A stretch of DNA of 64,000 nt from Sphingomonas sp. Its GTDB lineage: Bacteria > Pseudomonadota > Alphaproteobacteria > Sphingomonadales > Sphingomonadaceae. The position numbers were made by a program, and so were the translations under genes. The stretch's first letter is position 1. Each line of letters starts with the position of its first letter. Positions 45,097-54,399 of the stretch are shown piece by piece. The notes beneath the pieces are model-generated. The model was not told the DNA's origin and searched no databases. It saw only the letters and a list, made by a program, of their open reading frames with translations. The stretch lies in contig NZ_JAGIAM010000003.1 in assembly GCF_017744835.1 (NCBI RefSeq), positions 496,001 through 560,000 of the forward strand, written 5' to 3'.

Positions 45097-45831
45097 ATGG
45101 CCGCTAATCCCGCTCCCGTCTCCGGCTCGGAGCCGCCGCTGCCCCGCCACGTCGCCATCATCATGGACGGCAACGGGCGCTGGGCGAAGAAGCGCTTCCT
45201 GCCGCGCATCGCCGGGCATCGCCAGGGCGTGGAAGCGGTGCGCCGCGTGAGCCGCGCGGCGCGCAAGCTGGGCATCGAGGTGCTCACGCTCTACGCCTTC
45301 TCGTCCGAGAACTGGCGGCGGCCGCAGGAGGAAGTGCGCGACCTGATGGGTCTGCTGCGCCATTTCCTGGCGAGCGAGCTCGACGAGCTGGTCTCCGAGG
45401 GCGTGAAGCTGCGCGTGATCGGCGAGTGGCGCAGCCTGGCGCCCGACCTCGCCGGCATGATCGACGCCGCGATGGCGCGCACCGCGGACAATCCCGGCCC
45501 GACGCTGGTGATCGCGCTCAACTATGGCTCGCAGGCCGAGATCGTGGCGGCGGCGCAGCGGCTGGCGCGCGACGTGCAGGACGGCAAGCTGGCGCCCGAG
45601 GCGATCGACGCGGCGCGCTTCGAGAGCGCGCTCGAGACCACCGACCTGCCGCCGCTCGACCTGCTGATCCGCACTTCGGGCGAGCAGCGGCTCTCCAATT
45701 TCCTGCTGTGGCAGGCGGCCTATGCCGAGCTGATGTTCGTCGACATGCTGTGGCCCGACTTCGACGAAAAGGCGCTCGCCGCAGCCGTCGGCCAGTTCGG
45801 GCGGCGCGAACGGCGTTTCGGAGGCCTGTGA
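45097..45831 (+). CDS. uppS: Isoprenyl transferase (undecaprenyl diphosphate synthase)
   Basis: 244 aa. Cis-prenyltransferase that makes the C55 lipid carrier for peptidoglycan. The catalytic Asp24 lies in IIMDGNGRWAKKR; FSSENWRRP and LDLLIRTSGEQRLSNFLLWQAAYAEL are the other conserved parts. The stop overlaps the cdsA GTG by 4 nt. Confidence 0.97.
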   Translation: MAANPAPVSGSEPPLPRHVAIIMDGNGRWAKKRFLPRIAGHRQGVEAVRRVSRAARKLGIEVLTLYAFSSENWRRPQEEVRDLMGLLRHFLASELDELVSEGVKLRVIGEWRSLAPDLAGMIDAAMARTADNPGPTLVIALNYGSQAEIVAAAQRLARDVQDGKLAPEAIDAARFESALETTDLPPLDLLIRTSGEQRLSNFLLWQAAYAELMFVDMLWPDFDEKALAAAVGQFGRRERRFGGL

Positions 45832-46598
45832 CCAAGCGCGGATCGGAACTTGCCACCCGCGTGGTGGTGGGCGTGGCGCTGATCGCGCTGGCGCTGGCGG
45901 CGCTTTGGGTCGGCGGGCTGGGCTTCTGGCTGCTGGTCGTGGTGGCCGGGGTGCTCATGATGGGCGAATGGGCGAACCTCGCCCACGCGCCCGAGGGACA
46001 GAAACGCCTCGCCCAATATGCGCTGTGCGTGCCGCTCGCGATCCTGGCGCCGGGACTGGCGGCGGGGCCGGGGTTCCTGGCGCTGGGGCTGACGATCGGC
46101 GCGGCCTTCTTCATCGGCGCCGTGACGCGGCGACCGCAGCTTGCCGGCGGCGCGCTCTACATCGGGCTGCCGGTGCTGGCGCTGGTGCTGCTGCGCGAGC
46201 AATTCGGGCTGCTCACCACCTTCTGGGCGATGGCGCTGGTCTGGGCGTGCGACACGGGCGCCTATTTCGCCGGGCGCGCGATCGGCGGGCCCAAGCTCGC
46301 GCCGGCAATCAGCCCGAACAAGACCTGGGCGGGCTTCCTGGGCGGCGTGGCGGCGGCGGGCCTGTTCGCCGCGCTGCTGGTGCCCTTCGGGCTGGCACTG
46401 CCGCTCGCGCTGGCGACGCCGGTGCTGGCGGCGATCTCGCAGGCGGGGGATTTGTTCGAGAGCCATCTCAAGCGCGTCGCGGGAGTCAAGGATTCGGGCA
46501 ACCTGCTTCCCGGCCATGGCGGCGTGCTCGACCGGCTCGACGGGCTGGTCGCGGTGGCACCGGTGGCGGCGCTGCTCGCGCTGGTGCTGGCGCGATGA
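45828..46598 (+). CDS. cdsA: Phosphatidate cytidylyltransferase
   Basis: 256 aa from a GTG at 45828 overlapping the uppS stop. Makes CDP-diacylglycerol from phosphatidate and CTP. The family signature is complete near the C-terminus: SHLKRVAGVKDSGNLLPGHGG followed by VLDRLD. About seven membrane segments. The track ORF starting at 45426 reads uppS in a wrong frame and is rejected upstream. It feeds pssA in the phospholipid cluster of this window. Confidence 0.96.
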   Translation: MTKRGSELATRVVVGVALIALALAALWVGGLGFWLLVVVAGVLMMGEWANLAHAPEGQKRLAQYALCVPLAILAPGLAAGPGFLALGLTIGAAFFIGAVTRRPQLAGGALYIGLPVLALVLLREQFGLLTTFWAMALVWACDTGAYFAGRAIGGPKLAPAISPNKTWAGFLGGVAAAGLFAALLVPFGLALPLALATPVLAAISQAGDLFESHLKRVAGVKDSGNLLPGHGGVLDRLDGLVAVAPVAALLALVLAR

Positions 46599-47752
46599 AA
46601 CGCATCACCATATTGGGCGCGACCGGATCGGTCGGCAGCTCGACGCTCGACCTGATCGAGCGCAATCCCGAAGCCTTCGAAGTCCTCGCGCTCACGGCCA
46701 ATTGCGACGCGGACAAGCTCGCGGCGGCGGCGATCCGCACCAATGCCAGGCTCGTCGTGGTGGCGGACGCGAGCCGGCTCGAGCGGCTGCGCGAGGCGCT
46801 TGCCGGGACCGGAATCGAGGCGCGGGGCGGGGCGGATGCGGTATGCGACGCCGCGCGGATGGGCGCCGACTGGACGATGGCGGCGATCGTCGGCACGGCA
46901 GGGCTCAAGCCCGTCATGGCCGCGCTGGAGGCCGGCGGCACGGTGGCGCTCGCCAACAAGGAGGCGCTGGTTTCCGCCGGAGACGTGATGACCGCGGCGG
47001 CCAAGGCGCATGGGACGACGCTGCTCCCGGTCGATTCGGAGCATAATGCGGTCTTCCAGTGCCTCGACAGCACGGCGCCGCAGCGCGTCAGCCGGATCAT
47101 CCTCACGGCGAGCGGCGGGCCGTTTCGCGACTATAGCCATGAGCAGATGGGGAACATCACTCCCGCGCAGGCCGTGGCGCACCCCAACTGGTCGATGGGC
47201 GCAAAGATCTCGGTCGATTCGGCGACGATGATGAACAAGGGCCTCGAGCTGATCGAGGCGTTCCACCTGTTCCCGCTGCGTCCCGACCAGTTCGACGTGG
47301 TGATCCACCGCCAGTCGGTGATCCACTCGATGGTCGAATATGTCGACGGCTCGGTACTGGCGCAGCTCGGCGCCCCCGATATGCGCATCCCGATCGCCTA
47401 TGCGCTGGCCTGGCCCGATCGGCTGGAGACGCCGTGCGAGCGGCTCGACCTGGTGCGGATCGGCCGTCTCGACTTCGAGGCGCCGGCGGCGTGGCGCTTC
47501 CCGGCGCTCGGCCTCGCGCGCGATGCGCTTGCCGCGGGCGGGGCGAGGCCGGCGATCCTCAATGCCGCCAATGAAGTCGCGGTCGCCGCTTTCCTGGGCG
47601 GACGCGTCAACTTTCTTGAAATTGCCGCAATCGTTGCCGATACGCTGGCGCGCTATGATCCGGCGGCTCCGGACTCGCTCGACGCCGTGCTGGCTATCGA
47701 TGCCGAGGCGCGGGCGTTTGCGGCGGAGCGTGTGAAGGACTGCGTCGTTTGA
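46595..47752 (+). CDS. dxr: 1-deoxy-D-xylulose 5-phosphate reductoisomerase
   Basis: 385 aa. Second step of the MEP isoprenoid pathway. NADPH-binding ITILGATGSVGSSTLDLIERN at the N-terminus, catalytic region LANKEALVSAGDVM, PVDSEHNAVFQCL, ASGGPFRDYS and KISVDSATMMNKGLELIEA. The ATG overlaps the cdsA stop by 4 nt; the 615-aa track ORF is extended upstream through cdsA in a false frame. It supplies the precursor used by uppS two genes upstream. Confidence 0.97.
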   Translation: MKRITILGATGSVGSSTLDLIERNPEAFEVLALTANCDADKLAAAAIRTNARLVVVADASRLERLREALAGTGIEARGGADAVCDAARMGADWTMAAIVGTAGLKPVMAALEAGGTVALANKEALVSAGDVMTAAAKAHGTTLLPVDSEHNAVFQCLDSTAPQRVSRIILTASGGPFRDYSHEQMGNITPAQAVAHPNWSMGAKISVDSATMMNKGLELIEAFHLFPLRPDQFDVVIHRQSVIHSMVEYVDGSVLAQLGAPDMRIPIAYALAWPDRLETPCERLDLVRIGRLDFEAPAAWRFPALGLARDALAAGGARPAILNAANEVAVAAFLGGRVNFLEIAAIVADTLARYDPAAPDSLDAVLAIDAEARAFAAERVKDCVV

Positions 47753-48882
47753 TCCAATCGCCCGGCATCCTGCTCACCGTACTCGCATTCGTGCTGGTGA
47801 TCGGGCCGCTCGTCTTTCTCCACGAGATGGGACATTATCTCGCCGGCCGCTGGTTCGGCGTGAAGGCCGAGGCTTTCTCGATCGGATTCGGCCGCGAAGT
47901 GGCGGGCTTCACCGACAGGCGCGGCACGCGCTGGAAGTTCGGCTGGCTGCCGCTCGGCGGCTATGTGCGCTTCGCGGGCGACATGAACCCGGCGAGCCAG
48001 CCCACGCCCGAATGGCTCGCGCTGCCGGCCAGGGAGCGCGCGCAGACCTTCCAGTCCAAGCCGCTGTGGCAGCGCGCGATCATCGTGCTCGCGGGGCCGC
48101 TGGCGAACTTCATCGTGGCGATCGTCATCCTCTCGGCGTTTGCGACCCTCTATGGGCAGAACGTGACGCCGTCGGTGGTCGGTGTGGTCCAGCCGGGCAG
48201 CGCCGCCGCGGCGGCGGGGCTGCAGCCGGGCGACCGGCTCACCGCGCTCGGCGGGCGTCCGGTAGAGACCTTCGGCGACATCGCTCAGTTTGCCCAGCTT
48301 CGCCCGGGCGAGGCGGTGGACATCGAGTTCGAGCGTAGCGGCCGGACGATGACCGCCGACGCCGTCATCGGCGTCCGCGAGGAGCAGGACCGCTTCGGCA
48401 ACAAATATCGGATCGGCGTGCTCGGCATCGGCAACAGCACGCCCGTGCTCAAATCGGTCGGCATCCTCGAGGCGCCGCTCGTCGGCATCGGCCAGACGGT
48501 CAGCATCATACGCATGATGACCGACGGGCTGGGCCAGATCATTACCGGGCGCCGCTCGGTCGCGGAGCTCGGCGGTCCGCTCAAGATCGCGCAGGTCTCG
48601 GGCGAACGTCTCGCGATGGGACCGACCGAGTTCGTGTTTTTGATCGCGCTCATCTCCATTAATCTCGGATTCATCAACCTATTGCCAGTCCCGGTGCTGG
48701 ATGGCGGGCATCTACTGTTCTACGCAGTAGAAGCCGTGCGTCGCCGCCCGGTGGAGCCACAGGTGATGGAATGGGCCTTCCGGGGTGGTCTGATCGCTAT
48801 TCTTGCGCTGATGCTGCTGGTGACGTTGAACGATCTCGGCGCATTCGGCGTGTGGAGGAATTTGGCCGGCTTGATCGGCTGA
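47749..48882 (+). CDS. rseP: RIP metalloprotease RseP
   Basis: 377 aa from a TTG at 47749 that overlaps the dxr stop. Site-2 membrane metalloprotease: HEMGH (His25, Glu26, His29) in the first membrane helix, GWLPLGGYVRFAGD, a single recognisable PDZ domain (about residues 125-205, PGSAAAAAGLQPGDRLTALGG), and the third zinc ligand in LPVPVLDGGHLLFY. It cleaves membrane-bound anti-sigma factors or signal peptides. One PDZ domain is usual for short alphaproteobacterial forms; E. coli RseP has two. Confidence 0.95.
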   Translation: MIQSPGILLTVLAFVLVIGPLVFLHEMGHYLAGRWFGVKAEAFSIGFGREVAGFTDRRGTRWKFGWLPLGGYVRFAGDMNPASQPTPEWLALPARERAQTFQSKPLWQRAIIVLAGPLANFIVAIVILSAFATLYGQNVTPSVVGVVQPGSAAAAAGLQPGDRLTALGGRPVETFGDIAQFAQLRPGEAVDIEFERSGRTMTADAVIGVREEQDRFGNKYRIGVLGIGNSTPVLKSVGILEAPLVGIGQTVSIIRMMTDGLGQIITGRRSVAELGGPLKIAQVSGERLAMGPTEFVFLIALISINLGFINLLPVPVLDGGHLLFYAVEAVRRRPVEPQVMEWAFRGGLIAILALMLLVTLNDLGAFGVWRNLAGLIG

Positions 48883-48958
48883 TGCGGTTAAGGCAGGGGC
48901 GTACGTCCGGCGTCGCTTGGGCAGCGGCAAAACTCGTAATCCGACTTTGGGGTGGGAT

Positions 48959-51721
48959 GTGAATATCAAGGCAAACACACTCGGCGCACGCGCAATGGCC
49001 ACCCTTCTCGCGGGCACAATGCTCTCGGGGATCGCGCACGCGCAGACCACTCCGGCCCAGCCCGCGCCGACCGCGCCGGTGCAGGTCGCTCCCGTGGCGC
49101 CGCCGCAGGAGGTCCGCACGATCCGCTCGCTGCGAGTCGAGGGCTCGCAGCGCATCGAACCGGAGACGGTGCTCTCCTACACCCGGCTGCGCACCGGCGA
49201 GACCTACACCAACGAGTCGATCGACCAGGCGATCAAGGACCTGCTTGCCTCCGACCTGCTCGCCGACGTGTCGATCGAGGGCGTCGAGACCGGCGACCTG
49301 GTGATCCGCATCCGCGAGAACCCGGTGATCAACCGCGTGATCTTCGAGGGCAACAAGCGGCTCAAGCAGGACAAGATCCAGAAGGAAGTGAAGCTGGCGC
49401 CGCGCCAGATCTTTACCCGGACCGCTGTACGCGCCGATATCGCGCGCATCATCGAGCTCTATCGCCGCCAGGGCCGCTTCGCCGCGACGGTCGAGCCCAA
49501 GATGGTCAGCCTCGACCAGAACCGCGTCGACGTGATCTTCGAGATCAACGAGGGTCCCAAGTCCAAGGTCCGTCAGATCAACATCATCGGCAACGAAGTG
49601 TTCTCGGACGACAAGCTGCGCGGCGAGATGGCGACCAAGACCGCCAACCTCTGGCACCTGATGAGCTCGAACACGAGCTACGACCAGGACCGTCTGGCCT
49701 ATGACCAGCAGAAGCTGCGCCAGTTCTACCTGACCAACGGCTATGCCGATTTCCGCGTGATCTCGGCAGTCGCCGAACTGACGCCGGACAAGAAGGACTT
49801 CATCATCACTTATGTGGTGGAGGAAGGCCCGCGCTACAAATTCGGCCCGGTCACCGTCGACAGCGGCATCCGCGACTTCGACGAGAAGAAGCTTGCTGCC
49901 GCGCTGCCGATCAAGGAAGGCCAGTGGTACAACGCCAAGGCCGTCGAGGACACGGTCGAGCAGCTCAGCGAGACCGCGGGCGCGTTCGGTTATGCCTTCG
50001 CCAACGTCCAGCCCGATTTCCAGCGTGACCGCGACGCGCTCACCATGGGGATCAACTTCAACATCGGCGAGACGAACCGCACCTATATCGAGCGGATCGA
50101 CATCACCGGCAACCGCGTGACGCAGGACAAGGTGATCCGCCGCGAGTTCCGCGTGGCGGAAGGCGACGCCTTCAACACCTTCCTGGTCAAGCGTTCGCAG
50201 GACCGCATCAACTCGCTCGGCTATTTCCAGGACAAGTTCGAGATCGAGCGCAAGGAAGGCTCGTCGCCGGACCGGATCGTGCTCGCCGCGAACGTCGAGG
50301 AAAAGCCCAACGGTGAGCTGACGCTGTCGGCCGGCTTCTCGAGCCTCGAGCGCTTCATCCTGCAGGCCGCGATCCGCCAGCGCAACTTCCGCGGCATGGG
50401 CCAGACGCTTTCGGCGTCGGTCGACTATTCGAGCTATTCGAAGTCGGTCGAGCTGGGGTTCACCGAACCCTATCTGTTCGACACGAACATCGCGCTGGGT
50501 GGCACGATCTTCCGCCGCGACTACAACGCGTTCAACTATATCGGCAGCGACCGCAACACGACCTACAGCCAGGTCTCGACCGGCTTCCAGCTCGTCGCCG
50601 GGATGCCGCTGACCGAATATTGGACGGTGTCGGGCCGCTACACGCTGATGCAGGACGACGTCAGCCTCGACAAATCGAGCTTCTATTCGGACATCGACGG
50701 CGACGGCACGCTGGAGTGCGATCCGCTCAAGGCGGGCCGCTACTATTGCGAGGCGGTTGGCAAGCGCCTGACCTCGCTGCTCGGCGTCTCGCTGATCTAC
50801 GACAGCCTCAACAGCCGCCTGCGCCCGACGCGCGGACAGCGGATGAGCGCCGGCGTGGACTTCGCGGGCCTGGGCGGTGACGTCCGCTACCTGCGCGCCC
50901 GCTTCGACGGCGACAAATACTGGAACGTCGGCAAGGGCTTCATCTTCTCGCTTTCGGCCGAGGGCGGCTACATCCACAGCCTCGAAGGCGACAAGGGCCC
51001 GGGGATCGATCCGGTGCGCATCACCGATCGCTTCTACCTCGGCGAGCCGCAGTTCCGCGGCTTCGACATCCGCGGCGTCGGCCCGCGCGTGCAGCGCTTC
51101 TCCTATACCGGCGATCCGCTCGCGGGCACGCAGATGCTGATCACCGACCGTGACCAGATCATGGACGACGCACTGGGCGGCAAGGCCTATTATCTGGCCA
51201 AGGCAGAGCTCGAGATTCCGCTGGGTGCGGGCGCGGCCGAGATGGGCCTGCGGCCGTCGATCTTCGTCCAGGCGGGCGGTCTGTTTGGCATCACGCGACC
51301 TGGCAAGACGATCGAGTTCCAGCAGCTGACCGATTCGAGCGGCAACCCGGTCTTCAACGCCGACGGCTCGCCGACGCTGCTGCCCAAGGACAACTTCATC
51401 AAGGATGCCGACGGCAACCAGCTCTTCATCTTCACCGATCCGACGACGGGTGCGCAGGCGTCGACGCCATGCTCCGTCGGCTTCGGGACGACGACCGCGA
51501 ACTGCGTCGGCACTTCGATCAACACCATCTACAACGTCCCGACGCAGCCGTTCTTCGAGCGTTTCGTCGGGGACTCGGCGCGTCCGCGCCTCTCGGTCGG
51601 CTTCGGCGTGAACTGGAACTCGCCGTTCGGACCTCTCCGCATCGACGTCGCAAAGGCGCTGCTCCACGATAAGGGCGACGACACCAAGCTTGTTACTTTC
51701 AACGTAGGGACCCAGTTCTGA
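48959..51721 (+). CDS. bamA: Outer membrane protein assembly factor BamA
   Basis: 920 aa from a GTG at 48959 (behind GGGGTGGGA); the TTG at 48917 in the track is less likely. Signal peptide VNIKANTLGARAMATLLAGTMLSGIAHAQ, then five POTRA domains (from IRSLRVEGSQRIEPETVLSY to about residue 415) and a C-terminal Omp85 barrel with GFDIRGVGPR-type L6 region, LGEPQFRGFDIRG, and ending in FNVGTQF. It inserts outer-membrane beta-barrel proteins such as the TonB receptors and usher in this window. It overlaps the following skp gene by one base. Confidence 0.96.
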   Translation: MNIKANTLGARAMATLLAGTMLSGIAHAQTTPAQPAPTAPVQVAPVAPPQEVRTIRSLRVEGSQRIEPETVLSYTRLRTGETYTNESIDQAIKDLLASDLLADVSIEGVETGDLVIRIRENPVINRVIFEGNKRLKQDKIQKEVKLAPRQIFTRTAVRADIARIIELYRRQGRFAATVEPKMVSLDQNRVDVIFEINEGPKSKVRQINIIGNEVFSDDKLRGEMATKTANLWHLMSSNTSYDQDRLAYDQQKLRQFYLTNGYADFRVISAVAELTPDKKDFIITYVVEEGPRYKFGPVTVDSGIRDFDEKKLAAALPIKEGQWYNAKAVEDTVEQLSETAGAFGYAFANVQPDFQRDRDALTMGINFNIGETNRTYIERIDITGNRVTQDKVIRREFRVAEGDAFNTFLVKRSQDRINSLGYFQDKFEIERKEGSSPDRIVLAANVEEKPNGELTLSAGFSSLERFILQAAIRQRNFRGMGQTLSASVDYSSYSKSVELGFTEPYLFDTNIALGGTIFRRDYNAFNYIGSDRNTTYSQVSTGFQLVAGMPLTEYWTVSGRYTLMQDDVSLDKSSFYSDIDGDGTLECDPLKAGRYYCEAVGKRLTSLLGVSLIYDSLNSRLRPTRGQRMSAGVDFAGLGGDVRYLRARFDGDKYWNVGKGFIFSLSAEGGYIHSLEGDKGPGIDPVRITDRFYLGEPQFRGFDIRGVGPRVQRFSYTGDPLAGTQMLITDRDQIMDDALGGKAYYLAKAELEIPLGAGAAEMGLRPSIFVQAGGLFGITRPGKTIEFQQLTDSSGNPVFNADGSPTLLPKDNFIKDADGNQLFIFTDPTTGAQASTPCSVGFGTTTANCVGTSINTIYNVPTQPFFERFVGDSARPRLSVGFGVNWNSPFGPLRIDVAKALLHDKGDDTKLVTFNVGTQF

Positions 51722-52458
51722 TGACTACCAAGAAGCATGTTCTTGCCGCGATGATCGCCGCGCCCGTGGCGTTCGCGTTCGCGGCGCCGGCGAATGCCCA
51801 GGTGGGCGGTATCGCCTCGGCGACCCCCGTCCGCGTGATCGCCGGCACCAAGGCGTTCGGTGCCGCGCAGCAGCAGATCTCGACCACGTACAAGGCGGCC
51901 TTCGAGCAGCTCGCGCAGCGCCGCCAGGCGCTCGAGAACGAAGTCAAGCCGCTGCTGACTCAGCTCGACACCAACAAGGACGGCCAGGTCTCGGACGCGG
52001 AGCTCCAAACCGCCCAGAACGCCAAGAACCCGGCGATCGCGAAGATCCAGACCGCGCAGACCAACGCGCAGAACGACATGGCTCGCCTCGGCAATCCGGC
52101 GCAGCGCGCCGAGCTGTTCGCGATCGAATCGATCCTGCAGAAGTATGAGGCTGCGCAGCTCAGCGTCGTGAACGCGCGCAAGATCAACGTCGTGCTCTCG
52201 CCCGAAGTGTTCATGTACGCGCCGGACTCGGTCGACATCAGCCAGGCGATCGCGGCCGAGATCGACAAGACCACGCCGACCGTCGGCATCCAGCCGCCCG
52301 CCAACTGGCAGCCGGCGCGCGAGACGCTCGCGATCCAGCAGCAGATCGCGCAGATCCGCTCCTACCAGGCGGCTGCCGCCCAGCAGCGCGCGGCGCAGAG
52401 CCAGCAGGCTCCGGCGGCGCCCGCAGGCCAGCCGGCCAAGCCGGCCGAGCCGCGTTGA
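51721..52458 (+). CDS. OmpH/Skp-family periplasmic chaperone
   Basis: 245 aa, longer than the about 160-aa Skp of E. coli. Signal peptide [27 protein letters not shown]. The coiled OmpH region includes [30 protein letters not shown] short EF-hand-like stretch [13 protein letters not shown] interrupts it, and the C-terminus is a Gln/Ala/Pro tail ([26 protein letters not shown]). It escorts outer-membrane proteins to BamA, its upstream neighbour. The DxNxDGxxxxxE stretch would be a candidate Ca2+ loop. Confidence 0.87.
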   Translation: MTTKKHVLAAMIAAPVAFAFAAPANAQVGGIASATPVRVIAGTKAFGAAQQQISTTYKAAFEQLAQRRQALENEVKPLLTQLDTNKDGQVSDAELQTAQNAKNPAIAKIQTAQTNAQNDMARLGNPAQRAELFAIESILQKYEAAQLSVVNARKINVVLSPEVFMYAPDSVDISQAIAAEIDKTTPTVGIQPPANWQPARETLAIQQQIAQIRSYQAAAAQQRAAQSQQAPAAPAGQPAKPAEPR

Positions 52459-52934
52459 GCGAGGAGAAGGCAGGGGGCGTCAACATCGGCCCGCTCGATA
52501 TCGGGCGGGTGATGGCGGCGCTCCCGCACCGCTATCCGATGCTGCTGGTCGACCGGGTCGAAGAACTCGTCGTCGACCAGCGGATCGTCGCGATCAAGGC
52601 GGTGTCGATGAACGAAGAGTTCTTCCAGGGGCATTTCCCCGGAAGGCCGATCATGCCCGGCGTGCTCCAGGTCGAGGCGCTCGCCCAGGCCGCCGGCGTG
52701 CTCGCGGTCGAGAGCCTGGGCCTCGCGGGATCGGGCAAGCTCGTCTATTTCATGTCGATCGACGGCGTGAAGTTCAGGAAGCCGGTCGAGCCGGGCGTAC
52801 TGCTCCGTCTCGAGGTCGAATTCGTCCAGAAGCGCGCGCGCGTCTGCAAGTTCGCGGGCAAGGCCTATCTAGGCGACGACGTGGCGACCGAGTGCGAGTT
52901 CACTGCGATGATCGCGGATCCGCCCAGCGCCTGA
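52455..52934 (+). CDS. fabZ: 3-hydroxyacyl-[acyl-carrier-protein] dehydratase FabZ
   Basis: 159 aa from a TTG at 52455 that overlaps the skp stop. Hot-dog fold, catalytic His60 in [19 protein letters not shown] and Glu74 in [10 protein letters not shown]. Dehydrates 3-hydroxyacyl-ACP in fatty acid elongation. In most Gram-negatives lpxD separates skp from fabZ and lpxA follows; neither is here, which suits an organism that uses glycosphingolipids instead of lipopolysaccharide. Confidence 0.95.
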   Translation: MSEEKAGGVNIGPLDIGRVMAALPHRYPMLLVDRVEELVVDQRIVAIKAVSMNEEFFQGHFPGRPIMPGVLQVEALAQAAGVLAVESLGLAGSGKLVYFMSIDGVKFRKPVEPGVLLRLEVEFVQKRARVCKFAGKAYLGDDVATECEFTAMIADPPSA

Positions 52935-52938
52935 CGCC

Positions 52939-53157
52939 ATGGAACTGCTGACCGCGTTCGGCCTGTTCGCGGTCAGCGCCATGCTCCTCTGCTATGCGCT
53001 CGAGAGCCGCTCATCCTGGTGGACGCTGGGGTTCGCCGCAGCCTGCGGGCTGGGCTCCACTTATGGATTCCTGCAGGGCGCATGGCCGTTCGGACTGGTC
53101 GAGGCGGTCTGGGCGCTGGTGGCGCTGCGCAAATGGTCGCGGTTGCGCTTTTCCTGA
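52939..53157 (+). CDS. Small two-TM membrane protein, unknown function
   Basis: 72 aa starting 4 nt after fabZ. Two to three hydrophobic segments ([57 protein letters not shown]) with short loops, similar in size to the CBU_0592-like small membrane proteins, which is a resemblance and not a call. Likely co-transcribed with fabZ. Confidence 0.7.
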   Translation: MELLTAFGLFAVSAMLLCYALESRSSWWTLGFAAACGLGSTYGFLQGAWPFGLVEAVWALVALRKWSRLRFS

Positions 53158-53224
53158 GGTCCTGCTAGGGCGCGCGCCTTCGCTACCGGTCGGAAACCGG
53201 CGGCCTTTTCCAAGGAATTTGATC

Positions 53225-53455
53225 GTGAAGACTGACACCCATCCCGATTACCACATGATCAAGGTGCAGATGACCGACGGCACCGTGTTCGAAACTCGCT
53301 CCACTTGGGGCAAGGAAGGCGACACGATGCAGCTCGACATCGACCCGCTGGCGCACCCGGCCTGGACCGGCGGCAGCCAGCGTCTGCTCGACCAGGGCGG
53401 CCAGGTCGCGCGCTTCAACAAGCGCTTCGGCGGGCTCTCGCTCGGCAAGAAGTAA
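53225..53455 (+). CDS. rpmE: 50S ribosomal protein L31
   Basis: 76 aa from a GTG at 53225 ([32 protein letters not shown]), behind AAGGAATTTG. It lacks the CxxC pair of the zinc-binding L31 type, so it is the Cys-minus form, usual in Alphaproteobacteria. The ORF start at 52994 is out of frame with the preceding small gene and rejected. Terminator follows. Confidence 0.95.
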   Translation: MKTDTHPDYHMIKVQMTDGTVFETRSTWGKEGDTMQLDIDPLAHPAWTGGSQRLLDQGGQVARFNKRFGGLSLGKK

Positions 53456-53504
53456 TCGGGCAGGGCCGCTCTTCAAAAGAGCCGGCTTCGCTACGATCCA
53501 AAGC

Positions 53505-53538
53505 AAACGGGCCCTCCGGCGACGGAGCGGCCCGTTTT
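53505..53538 (+). terminator. Intrinsic terminator of rpmE
   Basis: AAACGGGCC...CTCCG / CGGAG...GGCCCGTTTT long stem with GCGA loop and a T-run (TTTTCTGTTT). Strong. Confidence 0.85.
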
Positions 53539-53675
53539 CTGTTTCGAGTGTCCCGCCCCACGATTTTTCAGCCGTTTACGTCCGAATGCTGTTTTGGTGC
53601 GTTCAGTGCGCATGACGCCCGTTGCACAGCTGCGGCAACTGCGTCATGCTTCGCACTTCACTGAGGGACCCAGTG

Positions 53676-54173
53676 ATGCTTGGAACGACCTTCGGCTGTG
53701 CCGTTCTACTGACTGCTGTGGTGGCGCAGCCTGCGCTTGCCGGCGAGCGCAAGGCCGTCGCGTTGGTGCCTGAGGCACGCGCGACACTGCTTCCCGATGT
53801 ACAACCGAGCGCGGGCAGGGCGCGTGTCGTCACGCTGCAGCCGGCGCCGTTCGTGCTCCCGTCGCGCTCGACACCGCTCGATCGCAGGGGAAGTGGAGCC
53901 TTCGTCACCCGCGTCGACCTTCGCGCGGCGGACATTCTGCTACGCCGATCGCGCGATGAGCGTGTTCCCGGCGATCCGTCGATCGAGCTCGGTCAGGGCG
54001 CCGACCGCGCGGTTCGCGACACGCTCGACGACCACCGCAAGCCGCGCCAGCCGCGATCGGCGCTCAGCACGGCGCTGGTGCTCAGGATCGACGGCAACAG
54101 CGACAGCCCCCCGCTGAGCGTGGGCGGGGGCGGCGTGGCCGGCGCCATGTGGCGGCTGCTTCCGCGCCAGTGA
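53676..54173 (+). CDS. Secreted protein of unknown function
   Basis: 165 aa from MLGTTFGCAVLLTAVVAQPALAGERKA, a clear signal peptide cleaved near ALA-GE, behind GAGGGA. An earlier in-frame ATG at 53646 or 53622 is possible. The mature part is rich in Arg, Pro and Leu without Cys, with RVDLRAADILLRRSRDERVPGDPSIELGQG, and ends VAGAMWRLLPRQ. I do not recognise a family. It stands between rpmE and the tRNA-Ser gene. Confidence 0.65.
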   Translation: MLGTTFGCAVLLTAVVAQPALAGERKAVALVPEARATLLPDVQPSAGRARVVTLQPAPFVLPSRSTPLDRRGSGAFVTRVDLRAADILLRRSRDERVPGDPSIELGQGADRAVRDTLDDHRKPRQPRSALSTALVLRIDGNSDSPPLSVGGGGVAGAMWRLLPRQ

Positions 54174-54182
54174 TCCGGAAAA

Positions 54183-54273
<91 letters not shown>

Positions 54274-54399
54274 GCGCCGCACCCCGCTATCCTGCGCAGG
54301 CGCCGAAGCGCAAGAGGCGGCGCGTAGCCCGGCGGGCCAGCGGCAGTTTTTCTCGCGCAAGGGGTTCAGCCCCGCGCGCGGCTGTGGCACAGGATAGGC

